This document shows, piece after piece, positions 40,982-49,633 of a DNA stretch of 64,000 nucleotides. The notes beneath the pieces are model-generated. The model was not told the origin of the DNA and did no database searches. It saw only the letters and a list, made by a program, of their open reading frames with translations. Origin of the DNA: Flavobacterium ajazii (lineage in GTDB: Bacteria; Bacteroidota; Bacteroidia; Flavobacteriales; Flavobacteriaceae); contig NZ_JAAEHL010000003.1 in NCBI RefSeq assembly GCF_010614725.1, forward strand, positions 496,001 through 560,000, read 5' to 3'. The translations under genes and the position numbers were made by a program. The number at the start of each line of letters is the position of its first letter. Positions within the stretch are counted from its first letter, which is position 1.

Positions 40982-41560
40982 TTAGTTTCCAACAACAACT
41001 TTAGGGAAACGAATAATTTTGTCTCCTAATTTGTATCCTTTTTCAATAACATCAACAACTTTTCCTTTTAAATCGTCAGATGGAGCCGGGATTTGAGTAA
41101 TAGCTTCTGCAACATCAGCATTAAAAGCATCTCCGGCCTGAATTTCAACCTGTTCTAAACCTTTACCTACCAAGGTATTTTTAAACTTTTCGTGAATTAA
41201 TTCAACACCCTTTTTCAAATTCTCATCATCAGATTTGTTGATCTCTACAGCTGCTCTGTCAAAATCATCTAAAACCGGAAGCATCGCCAATAAAACTTCC
41301 TGATTGGCAGTTTTAAATAAGTCCAGACGCTCTTTTGAAGTTCTTTTTTTGTAATTTTCAAATTCGGCAAATAATCTCAAAAACTTATCTTTTTCTTTAG
41401 CTAAGTCCTGAGCTAACTGCTCTTCAACACTTAATTCTTCAACAATTAACTGCTCTCCATTAGCGTTAGTCTCTATCGTTGCATCATCTAATTCCTGATC
41501 GAATTCTGTATTTTCCGTAGTCATATTACTTTTATTTTTAAAAATATTTTTAAACTTCAT
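40982..41560 (-). CDS. grpE: Nucleotide exchange factor GrpE
   Basis: The 192-residue co-chaperone exchanges ADP for ATP on DnaK. A long N-terminal coiled coil (VEEQLAQDLAKEKDKFLRLFAEFENYKKRTSKERLDLFKTANQEVLLAMLPVLDDFDRA) is followed by the beta domain ending AFNADVAEAITQIPAPSDDLKGKVVDVIEKGYKLGDKIIRFPKVVVGN. It is upstream of dnaJ. ATG 41560 lies 25 bases after a TACTTTTG element, supporting that start; an ATG 12 codons later is an alternative. No CIRCE operator is present upstream. Confidence 0.95.
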   Translation of the reverse strand: MKFKNIFKNKSNMTTENTEFDQELDDATIETNANGEQLIVEELSVEEQLAQDLAKEKDKFLRLFAEFENYKKRTSKERLDLFKTANQEVLLAMLPVLDDFDRAAVEINKSDDENLKKGVELIHEKFKNTLVGKGLEQVEIQAGDAFNADVAEAITQIPAPSDDLKGKVVDVIEKGYKLGDKIIRFPKVVVGN

Positions 41561-41584
41561 TTTTTATTTCTTTGTGTTGGATTG

Positions 41585-41592
41585 CAAAAGTA
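41585..41592 (-). promoter_or_regulatory. Promoter of grpE-dnaJ
   Basis: On the minus strand this reads TACTTTTG (-7), and a TTTG at 41614-41617 lies 21 bases further up, the spacing expected for -33 and -7 in Bacteroidota. Confidence 0.65.
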
Positions 41593-41898
41593 CTGCCAAA
41601 TATTACAAAATGTCAAATTGTCACTTTATTAATTATACACATTTAAAAAACTAAAAATCAGCGCGATAAAATTTAGTATAATTTTAAGACTATTACGATA
41701 TCGTTTATAGTATATTTGAAGTCAAAATCTAAAAACATATTATTTACCACCAAAATTGAATTTAAGGGTTGGCTTCGGCCTCTAAATAATTATTAATTCA
41801 AGTTTACCTTATATTAAAAAAAGCTTCGCCTTATAGAAAGACGAAGCTTTTTTTTATGTTTTACCTTTTATCTACAAAAGCTTTTCAACTTTTTATTG
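41593..41898. other. Spacer between grpE and tRNA-Trp
   Basis: This AT-rich region holds the grpE promoter and a hairpin terminator at 41816-41856. A ggcttcggcc mini-palindrome lies at 41771-41780. I see no gene in it. Confidence 0.45.
41816..41856. terminator. Bidirectional hairpin terminator beside tRNA-Trp
   Basis: aaaaaaagcttcg at 41816-41828 pairs perfectly with cgaagcttttttt at 41842-41854, with runs of A and T at both ends. On the minus strand it follows the tRNA, so it probably ends that transcript. Confidence 0.85.
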
Positions 41899-41969
41899 CA
41901 CGGGCGGAGGGATTCGAACCCCCATCAACGGTTTTGGAGACCGCTATTCTACCCTTGAACTACGCCCGT
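41899..41969 (-). tRNA. tRNA-Trp (CCA)
   Basis: The minus strand folds into a cloverleaf. The acceptor stem ACGGGCG pairs with CGCCCGT, the D-arm has GTTCAAGGGTAGAAT, the anticodon stem-loop is GCGGT-CTCCAAA-ACCGT with anticodon CCA (tryptophan), and the T-arm contains GGTTCGAATCC. The discriminator base is G. The 3' CCA is not encoded (the genome reads CAA after it) and must be added after transcription. It is transcribed towards the grpE promoter, with a terminator 50 bases downstream. Confidence 0.95.
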
Positions 41970-42117
41970 AACTTAAGGCCGCAAATTAAAAGTTTTTTTT
42001 CTTCTCTGGCAACTATTTTAAAAAGAGATTTCAAAAGAAATCCCTTTAAATCTAACAGATAAAAAGCAAAAACCTATTTATCAAACAATTAACCCCGTAA
42101 AGTTTATTTTCAATATT

Positions 42118-42215
42118 TTCCACAGATTTAAAAAAAAGATTTAGGCAGATTTCTTAAACATTAAAAATCAAATTAAATCTGCTTTAATCTGCAGAATCTG
42201 CATGAATTAAAAATC
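42118..42215. repeat. Phased-word inverted repeat (AATCTGC words)
   Basis: gcagattt at 42145-42152 pairs perfectly with aaatctgc at 42175-42182. AATCTGC begins at 42176, 42186 and 42195, 9-10 bases apart. It lies directly after the stop codon of hisS on the minus strand. Confidence 0.6.
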
Positions 42216-42218
42216 TAA

Positions 42219-43646
42219 TTATACCTGTAAAGCATTTTTCAATCCTTCAAAATCTACAGAAACCTGCTCTCCTGTCACTAAGTTTTTAAGCGTATAAGAA
42301 TTTGAAGCTATTTCCTGATCACCAACCAACACAGCAAACGGAATCAGTCGTTTATCAGCATATTGAAATTGTTTACCAACTTTTACACTATCAGGATATA
42401 ACTCTACTTTTATGTTTTCTTTTCTCAATTTCTGAATTGCCTGCGAAGCGTATAAAGCTTCTTTATTTCCGAAATTCAAAAACAATGCTTTAGAAGTCGC
42501 TGCAACTGTTTCAGGAAATAATTGCAGTTCTTCTAAAACCAGATAAATCCTATCCAATCCAAAAGATATTCCAACACCACTCATATTTTTTAATCCAAAA
42601 ATACCAGTCAAATCGTCGTATCTTCCGCCACCTCCAATAGAACCCATCGCAACTGTTTTTGGAGCTGCAACTTCAAAAATTGCTCCTGTATAATAATTTA
42701 GACCACGAGCCAAAGTCACATCTAAATCTAAAATCGCAGTAGAAAGTCCTAATTCAGCAACATTGTCGCAAATAAATTTCAGTTCTTCAACACCTTTCAT
42801 TCCTTCTTCAGAAGATGACAATAATTCTGAAAGCTGTGCTATTTTGTCTGCAAAAGTTCCTGAGAAACTAAAAAGCGGCTGTACTTTTACCAACGCTTCC
42901 TCAGAAATTCCTTTTTCTATCATTTCTTTTTTAACACCGTCTTCACCGATTTTATCCAATTTATCAAGAGCAACTGTAAAATCGATTAATTTATCTGAAG
43001 CGCCAATTACCTCGGCAATTCCAGATAATATTTTTCTGTTGTTGATTTTGATTGTCACACCTTCTAATCCAAGAGATGTAAAAACAGTATCGTATAACTG
43101 TACCAATTCAACTTCCTGCCAAAGTGATTTTGAACCTACGACATCGGCGTCACATTGGAAAAACTCTCTAAAACGCCCTTTTTGCGGGTTATCTGCTCTC
43201 CAAACTGGCTGAATCTGATATCTTTTGAAAGGAAATTCAATTTCACTTTGGTGCTGTACCACATATCTTGCAAACGGAACCGTCAAATCGTAACGCAACG
43301 CTTTTTCAGAAATTTTTCCTGTAAATTTATTTAATTCAATTCTTTGCTCTAAACTAATTTTCTCAGCAGAATTTAATTGTAATTCTTCAATTGACTCCGG
43401 CAATTCAATTTTACTTTTATTGTAGAAAAAATTACCCGAGTTTAATATTTTAAAAATCAGACGATCTCCTTCTTCCCCATATTTCCCCATTAAGGTATCT
43501 GAATTTTCAAACGAAGGCGTTTCGATTGGCTGAAAACCAAATTTTTCGAAATTAGCTTTTATGGTCTGAATAATATATTGACGTTTTGACACCTCGGCAG
43601 GTGAAAAATCTCTGGTTCCCTTTGGAATACTTGGTTTTGAAGCCAT
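42219..43646 (-). CDS. hisS: Histidine--tRNA ligase
   Basis: The 475-residue class II synthetase charges tRNA-His. It starts [18 protein letters not shown] and has the class II motif 2 [22 protein letters not shown]. The HisA/HisB signatures are LTVPFARY and [15 protein letters not shown], motif 3 is GIGVSFG-like at [11 protein letters not shown], and the C-terminal anticodon-binding domain contains [47 protein letters not shown]. It is about 50 residues longer than the E. coli enzyme because of an insertion around residues 75-115. A TTAGA phased-word spacer lies just upstream. Confidence 0.97.
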   Translation of the reverse strand: MASKPSIPKGTRDFSPAEVSKRQYIIQTIKANFEKFGFQPIETPSFENSDTLMGKYGEEGDRLIFKILNSGNFFYNKSKIELPESIEELQLNSAEKISLEQRIELNKFTGKISEKALRYDLTVPFARYVVQHQSEIEFPFKRYQIQPVWRADNPQKGRFREFFQCDADVVGSKSLWQEVELVQLYDTVFTSLGLEGVTIKINNRKILSGIAEVIGASDKLIDFTVALDKLDKIGEDGVKKEMIEKGISEEALVKVQPLFSFSGTFADKIAQLSELLSSSEEGMKGVEELKFICDNVAELGLSTAILDLDVTLARGLNYYTGAIFEVAAPKTVAMGSIGGGGRYDDLTGIFGLKNMSGVGISFGLDRIYLVLEELQLFPETVAATSKALFLNFGNKEALYASQAIQKLRKENIKVELYPDSVKVGKQFQYADKRLIPFAVLVGDQEIASNSYTLKNLVTGEQVSVDFEGLKNALQV

Positions 43647-43651
43647 TCTTT

Positions 43652-43693
43652 TTAGATTATTAGATTTTAGATCTTTAGACTTTTAGACTTCGC
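43652..43693. repeat. Phased TTAGA words upstream of hisS
   Basis: TTAGA begins at 43652, 43660, 43667, 43675 and 43683, spaced 8, 7, 8 and 8 bases. It lies in the hisS leader. There is no strong facing array, only scattered AATCTA and TCTAA words up to 43760. Confidence 0.55.
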
Positions 43694-43857
43694 TTTCTGA
43701 AACCTAACATTTAAAAATCTATTTTGAATTATATTTATTTAGAATTTTAGATTTCTCTTAATTCTAATCGACTGCAAATATCTTACTTTTTAAAATAAAT
43801 AATACGGCTTTAAAAACAAACTTGTAACAAAAACCGTATTTTCGTGACAAATTGGTC

Positions 43858-45102
43858 ATGATGCTAAAATTATTTAAAGAAAATATCCGTATTGCATTTG
43901 GTTCCATCAAAACGCAAATTCTGCGAACCATTCTTACTGTATTAATTATTGCTATCGGAATTACCGCTTTGGTTGGAATTTTAACCGTAGTAACAGCACT
44001 TGAAAATACAGTTTCTACCAATTTTGCTTCAATGGGTGCTAACACTTTCAATATTAATCAATACGAAAATACCGTTCGAAACCGTGGCGGAAATGAACGC
44101 GAAATAATAAACCCAATTATTTCGTATCCAGAGGCAGTTGCATTCAAAAACAAATACAAATATCCTTTTACAGAAACATCTCTTTCATTTACCGCAACTT
44201 CAAAAGCCGAAGTCAAATATTTAGACCAAAAAACAGATCCGGAAATCACTATTGTTGGCGTTGATGAACATTTTATAGGCAACTCCGGTCTGGAAATCAA
44301 TTTTGGCCGAAGCTTTAATCAGTTTGATATTGACAATAATACTTATTCCTGTGTTGTAGGTTCTGATTTTGAAAAAGGTTTATTGAAAGACGTCAATCCA
44401 ATTGATAAAATTATTTCAATCAGAGGTGCCCGTTTTAAGGTAATTGGTGTTTTAAAAGAAAAAGGTTCTACTTTCGGAAACAGTCAGGATTTGCGGGTTT
44501 TAATTCCGATTCAGGTAGCTCGATCCTTGTTTACTGCTCCAAACATCAATTATACGATGAGTGTGATGGTTTCAAAAAAAGAACTTTTAGACGAGGCCGT
44601 TGACAATGCGATAAGTACCATGCGAAGAGTCCGAAAACTGAGTCCTGTTCGTGACAATAATTTTGGCGTTGGCCGAAGTGACGATTTAATCAATAGAATC
44701 TTAGGAATTACTCAGTATTTAGACTGGGCTTCAGCCATTATCAGTGTCATAACTATTTTGGGATCATCTATTGCTTTGATGAACATTATGATTGTATCTG
44801 TTACAGAACGTACACGTGAAATTGGCGTTAGAAAAGCCTTAGGAGCCAAAAGATCTACCGTAGCATTTCAATTTTTTATTGAAACTTTACTGATTGGTCA
44901 AATTGGAGGTTTGATTGGTATCATGTTAGGAATGCTGATCGGTTTTGGAATAGCCACTGCAATGAGTTTTGCTTTTGTTATACCTTGGTTTGCCATACTA
45001 ATTGCCTTCGGAACCAGTTTTGCAGTTGCCATTGTTTCCGGTTTATATCCCGCAATTAAAGCTTCAAAATTAGATCCGATCGAAGCATTGCGTTATGAGT
45101 AG
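43858..45102 (+). CDS. FtsX/MacB-type ABC transporter permease
   Basis: A 414-residue membrane protein. After an N-terminal cytoplasmic stretch and the first segment (LTVLIIAIGITALVGILTVV), a periplasmic core domain of about 220 residues follows. Three C-terminal segments carry IMIVSVTERTREIGVRKALGAKRSTVAFQFFIETLLIGQIGG, the FtsX/MacB permease signature. Such permeases work with a separate ATPase to move lipoproteins, peptides or envelope components mechanically. No MacB ATPase gene is adjacent, so the partner is elsewhere. ATG 43858 and 43861 are both possible starts; a TTG at 43852 is unlikely. Confidence 0.88.
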   Translation: MMLKLFKENIRIAFGSIKTQILRTILTVLIIAIGITALVGILTVVTALENTVSTNFASMGANTFNINQYENTVRNRGGNEREIINPIISYPEAVAFKNKYKYPFTETSLSFTATSKAEVKYLDQKTDPEITIVGVDEHFIGNSGLEINFGRSFNQFDIDNNTYSCVVGSDFEKGLLKDVNPIDKIISIRGARFKVIGVLKEKGSTFGNSQDLRVLIPIQVARSLFTAPNINYTMSVMVSKKELLDEAVDNAISTMRRVRKLSPVRDNNFGVGRSDDLINRILGITQYLDWASAIISVITILGSSIALMNIMIVSVTERTREIGVRKALGAKRSTVAFQFFIETLLIGQIGGLIGIMLGMLIGFGIATAMSFAFVIPWFAILIAFGTSFAVAIVSGLYPAIKASKLDPIEALRYE

Positions 45103-45190
45103 ATCTACAGAATTTCAGATTTTGTCTTAAATGAACAATAGATTTCTATGAATGAGACAAACTGTGCGTAAATACTTTTGCATAATCACA

Positions 45191-46045
45191 CTAAATTTCC
45201 CCCTTTATCATTCGATCATTATCATAAATATCTTTTCGAAGATGGATATTTTTAAAATTCATTTTTTCCAGTAAATCAACCATTTCTTTCCCTAGATACT
45301 GATTAATTTCAAAATACAGCTGCCCTTTTTCTAATAGACTTTTCTGAGCTAGACCTGCAATTTTCCTGTAAAAAACCAGAGCATCATTATCATCCACAAA
45401 AAGAGCCAAATGTGGTTCGTAATCCAGCACATTCTTTTTGATTTCTTCTTTTTCTAAATTGCGTACATAAGGCGGATTCGAAACAATAATATCATATTCA
45501 TATTTCAGAAGCTCCAGTTCTAAAACATTTTTATACATAAAAGTTACCCTGACATTATTGTTTATAGCATTTCTTTTTGCGGTTTCAATTGCTTTTTTCG
45601 AAACATCCATAGCAAAAACATCAGCGTTAGGCAGATTTTTGGCAAGCGAAACTGCTATGCAGCCACTTCCTGTTCCTATATCCAGAATTTTCAGCTTTTT
45701 AGTTTTATCGAGAATCTTATTTTCTTTAATAATCCACTCGACTAACTCTTCCGTTTCAGGTCTCGGAATCAAAACGTTTTCGTTTACTTCAAAATCCAGA
45801 CCGTAAAAACTTGTTTTTCCTAACAAATACTGAATCGGGACTTCTTTTTTTAATTCTCTCACCAAAGAATCCCAAACCTCAAAATCATCTTCTGTAAATG
45901 ACAATTCGTGATTTAAAGCTAAATCTATCTGACGCAATTGATGCTTATTTTCTAAAATTAAATAAAAAAAACTCTCGGCCTCATACGCATCATAAAAAGG
46001 CGAAAGCTCTTGAATAAACTGAGTTCTGTATTGTTTGATTTTCAT
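45191..46045 (-). CDS. prmC: Release factor glutamine methyltransferase
   Basis: A 284-residue methyltransferase. The N-terminal helical domain ends in PIQYLLGKTSFYGLDFEVNENVLIPRPETEELVEW. The SAM-binding motif is LDIGTGSGCIAVSLAKNLPNADVFAMDVSK (DIGTGSG at 122-128), and the NPPY catalytic motif is at 190-193. It methylates the Gln of the GGQ motif in peptide chain release factors. It is transcribed from the minus strand next to a GNAT gene. The NPPY plus PrmC N-domain make the assignment firm. Confidence 0.95.
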   Translation of the reverse strand: MKIKQYRTQFIQELSPFYDAYEAESFFYLILENKHQLRQIDLALNHELSFTEDDFEVWDSLVRELKKEVPIQYLLGKTSFYGLDFEVNENVLIPRPETEELVEWIIKENKILDKTKKLKILDIGTGSGCIAVSLAKNLPNADVFAMDVSKKAIETAKRNAINNNVRVTFMYKNVLELELLKYEYDIIVSNPPYVRNLEKEEIKKNVLDYEPHLALFVDDNDALVFYRKIAGLAQKSLLEKGQLYFEINQYLGKEMVDLLEKMNFKNIHLRKDIYDNDRMIKGEI

Positions 46046-46130
46046 TTTGTATTTGGGGCGTTTTTCAGCTAATCAATAGCTTTTTCTACAAATTAAGTAT
46101 TACAAACTTAAATTTGTTACAATCTAAATT

Positions 46131-46616
46131 TTACAATTTTTTCAGCATCCAGACTGGACAGGACGTATGTCCGGTACATCCTAACGGGGCATCTAAATAT
46201 TCGAAACCAGATTTTTTATATAATTTTTGAGCGGCATGCATAAATGGCATCGTTTCGATATAACATTTTTCAAAACCAAAATTTCTGGCTTGCTGCAAAC
46301 ATTTTTCCATCATTTTATTACCAATTCCCAAACCTCTTGTTTCTGGCAAAAAATACATTTTCTGCAATTCACAAATCTTCGGGTCGCCATTTTCTAAAGG
46401 TGCAATTCCGCAACAACCTACTATTTTACCTTCTTTCTCCACCACAAAATAAACCGACTTTGGCTTGTTATATTCTTCAAACATCAAATCTAAATACGGA
46501 TCTTCATAAGCAGTTCCTTTTTTCGGAATCTCCATTTCATCAAAAACCGACCTTATTAATTGAGCAACTGACTGATTGTCTTCTTTTTTAATTTCTCTTA
46601 TAATCCAATCTTCCAT
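46131..46616 (-). CDS. GNAT-family N-acetyltransferase
   Basis: A 161-residue single-domain acetyltransferase. LPETRGLGIGNKMMEKCLQQARNFGFEKCYIETMPFMHAAQKLYKKSGFEYL contains the acetyl-CoA-binding (R/Q)xxGx(G/A) loop and the C-terminal beta bulge. The N-terminus is EDWIIREIKKEDNQSVAQLIRSVFDEM. Closest in layout to YedL/YitI-like small-molecule or peptide acetyltransferases. The acceptor substrate is unknown. A TATTTTTG -7 element lies at 46640-46647 on the minus strand, divergent from ribD. Confidence 0.85.
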   Translation of the reverse strand: MEDWIIREIKKEDNQSVAQLIRSVFDEMEIPKKGTAYEDPYLDLMFEEYNKPKSVYFVVEKEGKIVGCCGIAPLENGDPKICELQKMYFLPETRGLGIGNKMMEKCLQQARNFGFEKCYIETMPFMHAAQKLYKKSGFEYLDAPLGCTGHTSCPVWMLKKL

Positions 46617-46639
46617 TTTCTGTAATCATTCTGTCTTTA

Positions 46640-46647
46640 CAAAAATA
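46640..46647 (-). promoter_or_regulatory. -7 promoter element of the GNAT gene
   Basis: On the minus strand this reads TATTTTTG, a full match to TAnnTTTG, 23 bases before ATG 46616. A TTG occurs about 23 bases further upstream. Confidence 0.55.
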
Positions 46648-46711
46648 AACATACTTTTCTGATTCTTTCACAACTCCCCTGTTAACATTCGACTGAAAAC
46701 CCAAAAATGAC

Positions 46712-46719
46712 TACTTTTG
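46712..46719 (+). promoter_or_regulatory. -7 promoter element of ribD
   Basis: TACTTTTG, a full match to TAnnTTTG. Transcription would start near 46724-46727, at or next to the GTG start codon at 46724, which implies an mRNA with little or no leader. Confidence 0.55.
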
Positions 46720-46723
46720 TACT

Positions 46724-47773
46724 GTGAATATACATGAAAAATACATAAAACGCTGTATTGAACTGGCCCAAAACGGTCTCGGAACTACATATCCAAATCC
46801 TATGGTAGGAAGCGTCATTGTTTACGAAGGCAAAATTATAGGCGAAGGCTGGCACAAAAAAGCCGGAGAACCTCATGCCGAAGTCAATGCAGTACGGTCT
46901 GTAAAAGACAAATCATTATTAAAAAAAGCTACTATTTATGTAAGTTTAGAACCTTGCAGTCATTTTGGAAAAACCCCTCCCTGCTCTGATTTAATTATTG
47001 CAAACGAAATTCTGAATGTCGTTGTGGGCACTGTAGATCCAAACGAAAAAGTAGCCGGAAACGGAATCAAAAAACTAATTGCTGCCGGAGCAAATGTTAC
47101 AACAGGCATTTTAGAAAAAGAATGCAACGAGCTCAACAAACGCTTTTTTACTTTTCATCAAAAAAAGAGACCTTATATCATCTTAAAATGGGCAGAAACT
47201 CTGGACGGTTTTCTGGCTCCTGAAAAACAAACAGGTCAGGAACGTCAGCCGGTTTGGATTACCAACCATTATTCCAGACAATTGGTTCATAAATGGAGAA
47301 GCAAAGAACAGGCAATTTTAGTCGGAACCCAAACCGTAATTGATGATAATCCGAAATTAAATATCAGGGACTGGTCAGGGAACAATCCTGTGAGAGTAAT
47401 TTTAGATCAAAATAACCGGATTCCAAAAGACAGCTTTATTTTTGATAACAGCATCAAAACTATAGTTTTTACTAAATCCGAAACAAACCTTTCAGCAGAA
47501 AACACTACCTTTGAAGTAATCAATTTTAATCAAAACATAATACCGCAAATTTTGGCTGTTTTATATCAAAATCAGATTCAGTCCATTATTATTGAAGGCG
47601 GTTCACAAACTTTACAAACTTTTATTGACCAGGACATTTGGGATGAGGCCCGGATTTTTACAGGAAAAACCTCTTTTAAAAACGGAATAAAAGCCCCGGT
47701 TATTCAAAAGAAAAACGCGACCAAAACTTACATTCAGAACGACGAATTAACATACGTTAGAAATCATGATTGA
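46724..47773 (+). CDS. ribD: Bifunctional diaminohydroxyphosphoribosylaminopyrimidine deaminase / reductase
   Basis: The 349-residue enzyme carries out two riboflavin-synthesis steps. The deaminase domain (1-145) has PNPMVGSVIV, PHAEVNAV (zinc-binding His/Glu) and LEPCSHFGKTPPCSD (Cys pair). The reductase domain has LKWAETLDGFLAPEKQ, ITNHYSRQLVHKWRSKEQAILVGTQTVIDDNPKLNIR and IIEGGSQTLQTFID. The start is GTG 46724; no in-frame ATG exists near the N-terminus, and a -7 element lies so close that the message may be leaderless. The 3' end overlaps the HAD gene by eight bases. Confidence 0.95.
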   Translation: MNIHEKYIKRCIELAQNGLGTTYPNPMVGSVIVYEGKIIGEGWHKKAGEPHAEVNAVRSVKDKSLLKKATIYVSLEPCSHFGKTPPCSDLIIANEILNVVVGTVDPNEKVAGNGIKKLIAAGANVTTGILEKECNELNKRFFTFHQKKRPYIILKWAETLDGFLAPEKQTGQERQPVWITNHYSRQLVHKWRSKEQAILVGTQTVIDDNPKLNIRDWSGNNPVRVILDQNNRIPKDSFIFDNSIKTIVFTKSETNLSAENTTFEVINFNQNIIPQILAVLYQNQIQSIIIEGGSQTLQTFIDQDIWDEARIFTGKTSFKNGIKAPVIQKKNATKTYIQNDELTYVRNHD

Positions 47774-48368
47774 TACTATAATTTTTGACTTTGGCGATAT
47801 ATTTATCAATTTAGACAAACAAGCCACTATTTCAGGATTACAAAAATTAGGCATGACAGAATGGAATGCCGAATTTGACCGACTGAACCTTTTATTTGAA
47901 ACCGGCGATATTTCGCATGAAGATTTCATAGGCGGTTTTCAAAAACAGCTGCCAAACGCATCAACAGAAGAAATTCTGGAAGCCTGGAATGCTATTTTGG
48001 CCGATTTCCCTTTATACAGATTAGAATTCCTGCAAATGCTTTCTAAAAAATACCGTCTGTTTTTATTAAGCAATACCGATTCCATTCATATTGAAACTTT
48101 CGAAAACAAAAGCGGCGTTTCATTTTACAGCGATTTTTACCAGTGTTTTGAAAAAGTTTACTTTTCATTTGAAATTGGAATGCGAAAACCGAATGCGAAT
48201 GCTTTTCAGTACTTAATCAACAAACATGAACTGTCTCCTAAACGTACTTTGTTTGTAGATGATAAAAAAGAAAACACAGATTCAGCAGCCTCTTTAGGAT
48301 TCCATGTCTGGAATTTACAAGTTGGTCAGGAAGATGTTGTTGATTTATTTGAGAAAAAAATACTTTAG
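47766..48368 (+). CDS. HAD-family hydrolase (epoxide-hydrolase-like subgroup)
   Basis: The 200-residue protein begins MIDTIIFDFGDIFINLD, close to the FDFGGVLxxx motif I of HAD-IA phosphatases. Motif II is RLFLLSNTDSIH, motif III is RKPNANAFQYL, and motif IV is TLFVDDKKENTDSAASLG. The four-helix cap occupies residues 15-85. It overlaps the end of ribD by eight bases, so it could act in riboflavin synthesis as the phosphatase for 5-amino-6-(ribitylamino)uracil phosphate, a step often performed by HAD enzymes. That role is inference from position only. Confidence 0.88.
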   Translation: MIDTIIFDFGDIFINLDKQATISGLQKLGMTEWNAEFDRLNLLFETGDISHEDFIGGFQKQLPNASTEEILEAWNAILADFPLYRLEFLQMLSKKYRLFLLSNTDSIHIETFENKSGVSFYSDFYQCFEKVYFSFEIGMRKPNANAFQYLINKHELSPKRTLFVDDKKENTDSAASLGFHVWNLQVGQEDVVDLFEKKIL

Positions 48369-48377
48369 ATTTTCACT

Positions 48378-49010
48378 TTGGAATATAACGACACGTATCA
48401 GACTATTGCTTTTGAATCTGAAGAAGTATTATTTAAGGAAAAGGGCAGCAAGTTCTTTGGCTATGCTTTTCCAATAGAAACAGAAGATGAAGTAAAACCC
48501 ATTATTGAAAACTTAAAGAAACTGCATCCGCATGCCGTTCATTATTGTTATGCCTATCAAATTGGCACTGCACCAAAAATATCTTATCGGGCAAATGATG
48601 ACGGAGAACCAAGTAATACAGCCGGAGCGCCAATTTATGGCCAGATACAATCTTTTGGCTTAACAAATATTTTAATTGTTGTCGTACGAATTTTTGGTGG
48701 AGTAAAATTAGGCGTTGGCGGATTAATCGCTGCGTATCGGACAACGGCTCAAATGACCTTGGAAGTTTGTGAAGTTGTCGAAAAAACAATTGATGTCCAT
48801 TTTTTAATCTCCTTTGATTACAAAAACATGAATAAAGTAATGCGGGTAATTAAAGAAAAGAAACTGGATGTTACTTCTCAGGAAATGGAAATTAATGAAA
48901 ATTCCGGTCTTCCGATTGGCAAAATTACTACCAAAACGCGAAAAAAAAATGCCGAATCAGTATTCGACATTTTTGATTTAATGTTTGAAATCGATATTAA
49001 AATTATCTAA
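48378..49010 (+). CDS. YigZ/IMPACT-family protein
   Basis: The 210-residue protein has the UPF0029 domain (KEKGSKFFGYAFPIETEDEVKPIIENLKKLHPHAVHYCYAYQIG) and the conserved YRANDDGEPSNTAGAPIYGQIQSFGLTNILIVVVRIFGGVKLGVGGLIAAYRTTA. The C-terminal domain resembles EF-G domain IV. The family has uncertain function, with links to translation factors. The only start is TTG 48378 (MEYNDTYQTIAF), nine bases after the HAD stop codon; the frame has no ATG before it. It is the third gene of the ribD unit. Confidence 0.9.
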   Translation: MEYNDTYQTIAFESEEVLFKEKGSKFFGYAFPIETEDEVKPIIENLKKLHPHAVHYCYAYQIGTAPKISYRANDDGEPSNTAGAPIYGQIQSFGLTNILIVVVRIFGGVKLGVGGLIAAYRTTAQMTLEVCEVVEKTIDVHFLISFDYKNMNKVMRVIKEKKLDVTSQEMEINENSGLPIGKITTKTRKKNAESVFDIFDLMFEIDIKII

Positions 49011-49041
49011 ATTAACATAAAAAGGTATCTCATTTTAACAA

Positions 49042-49446
49042 TTATTCAAGCGTTTTAAACAATTCTAAAATATAATCAGGAGGAGCTGTCGGGCGACCCG
49101 TTTTTAACGAAATAAATACTAAAATAAACACCGCAGTTGTTAATAACTCATTTGCCTCATTATAAATTTCGCAGTCAAATTCAATCTTGACAGACGACTG
49201 ACTTTTGAACGTTGTATGAATCGTTAAAAGCTCATCATAACGCGCAGATTTTTTATAATTTATTTGCATCGAAACAATCGGAAGTCCAATTCCGCTTTCT
49301 TCCATACTTTTATACGAAATCCCTTTATTTCTAAGCCATTCCACACGTCCTATCTCAAAATATGGCACATAATTTCCGTGATAAACGACTCCCATTTGAT
49401 CAGTTTCTGAGTAACGAACACGCACTTGGGTTTGATGATTTTTCAT
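49042..49446 (-). CDS. Acyl-CoA thioesterase, YbgC/FadM (hotdog) family
   Basis: A 134-residue hotdog-fold protein. RVRYSETDQMGVVYHGNYVPYFEIGRVEWLRNKGISYK contains the catalytic aspartate of DQMGVVYHGNY, a near-invariant YbgC/FadM motif. LPIVSMQINYKKSARYDELLTIHTTF and KIEFDCEIYNEANELLTTAVFILVFI complete the sheet. Such enzymes hydrolyse short acyl-CoA thioesters. It is convergent with the YigZ gene and divergent from dnaA. Confidence 0.92.
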   Translation of the reverse strand: MKNHQTQVRVRYSETDQMGVVYHGNYVPYFEIGRVEWLRNKGISYKSMEESGIGLPIVSMQINYKKSARYDELLTIHTTFKSQSSVKIEFDCEIYNEANELLTTAVFILVFISLKTGRPTAPPDYILELFKTLE

Positions 49447-49545
49447 TATTTAAAGATTATTTTTTTTTAAAATTTCAAAGTCTCCTTACAACATTATTTT
49501 ATAAAATTAAGAAGCAAAATATTTTTTTTTACAGAATTTTGTTCA

Positions 49546-49553
49546 CATATTTG
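49546..49553 (+). promoter_or_regulatory. Possible -7 element of dnaA
   Basis: CATATTTG differs from TAnnTTTG only at the first base and lies 80 bases before the dnaA start. No good -33 element is seen. Confidence 0.3.
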
Positions 49554-49633
49554 TTATCCCGAAATACGGAATAAAATTGCTCCATTTTTATTAGGAGAAT
49601 CTTTATCAATAATATAAAAATTTATTTGAATCT

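Noticed and set aside
41561..41700. CIRCE (HrcA) operator upstream of grpE
   Set aside because: No TTAGCACTC-N9-GAGTGCTAA pair is present; the promoter looks like an ordinary -33/-7 type.
49447..49633. Chromosomal origin next to dnaA
   Set aside because: I found no cluster of TTATCCACA-type DnaA boxes here. The region is AT-rich, but so is all the intergenic DNA. A GC-skew analysis of the whole chromosome would settle it.
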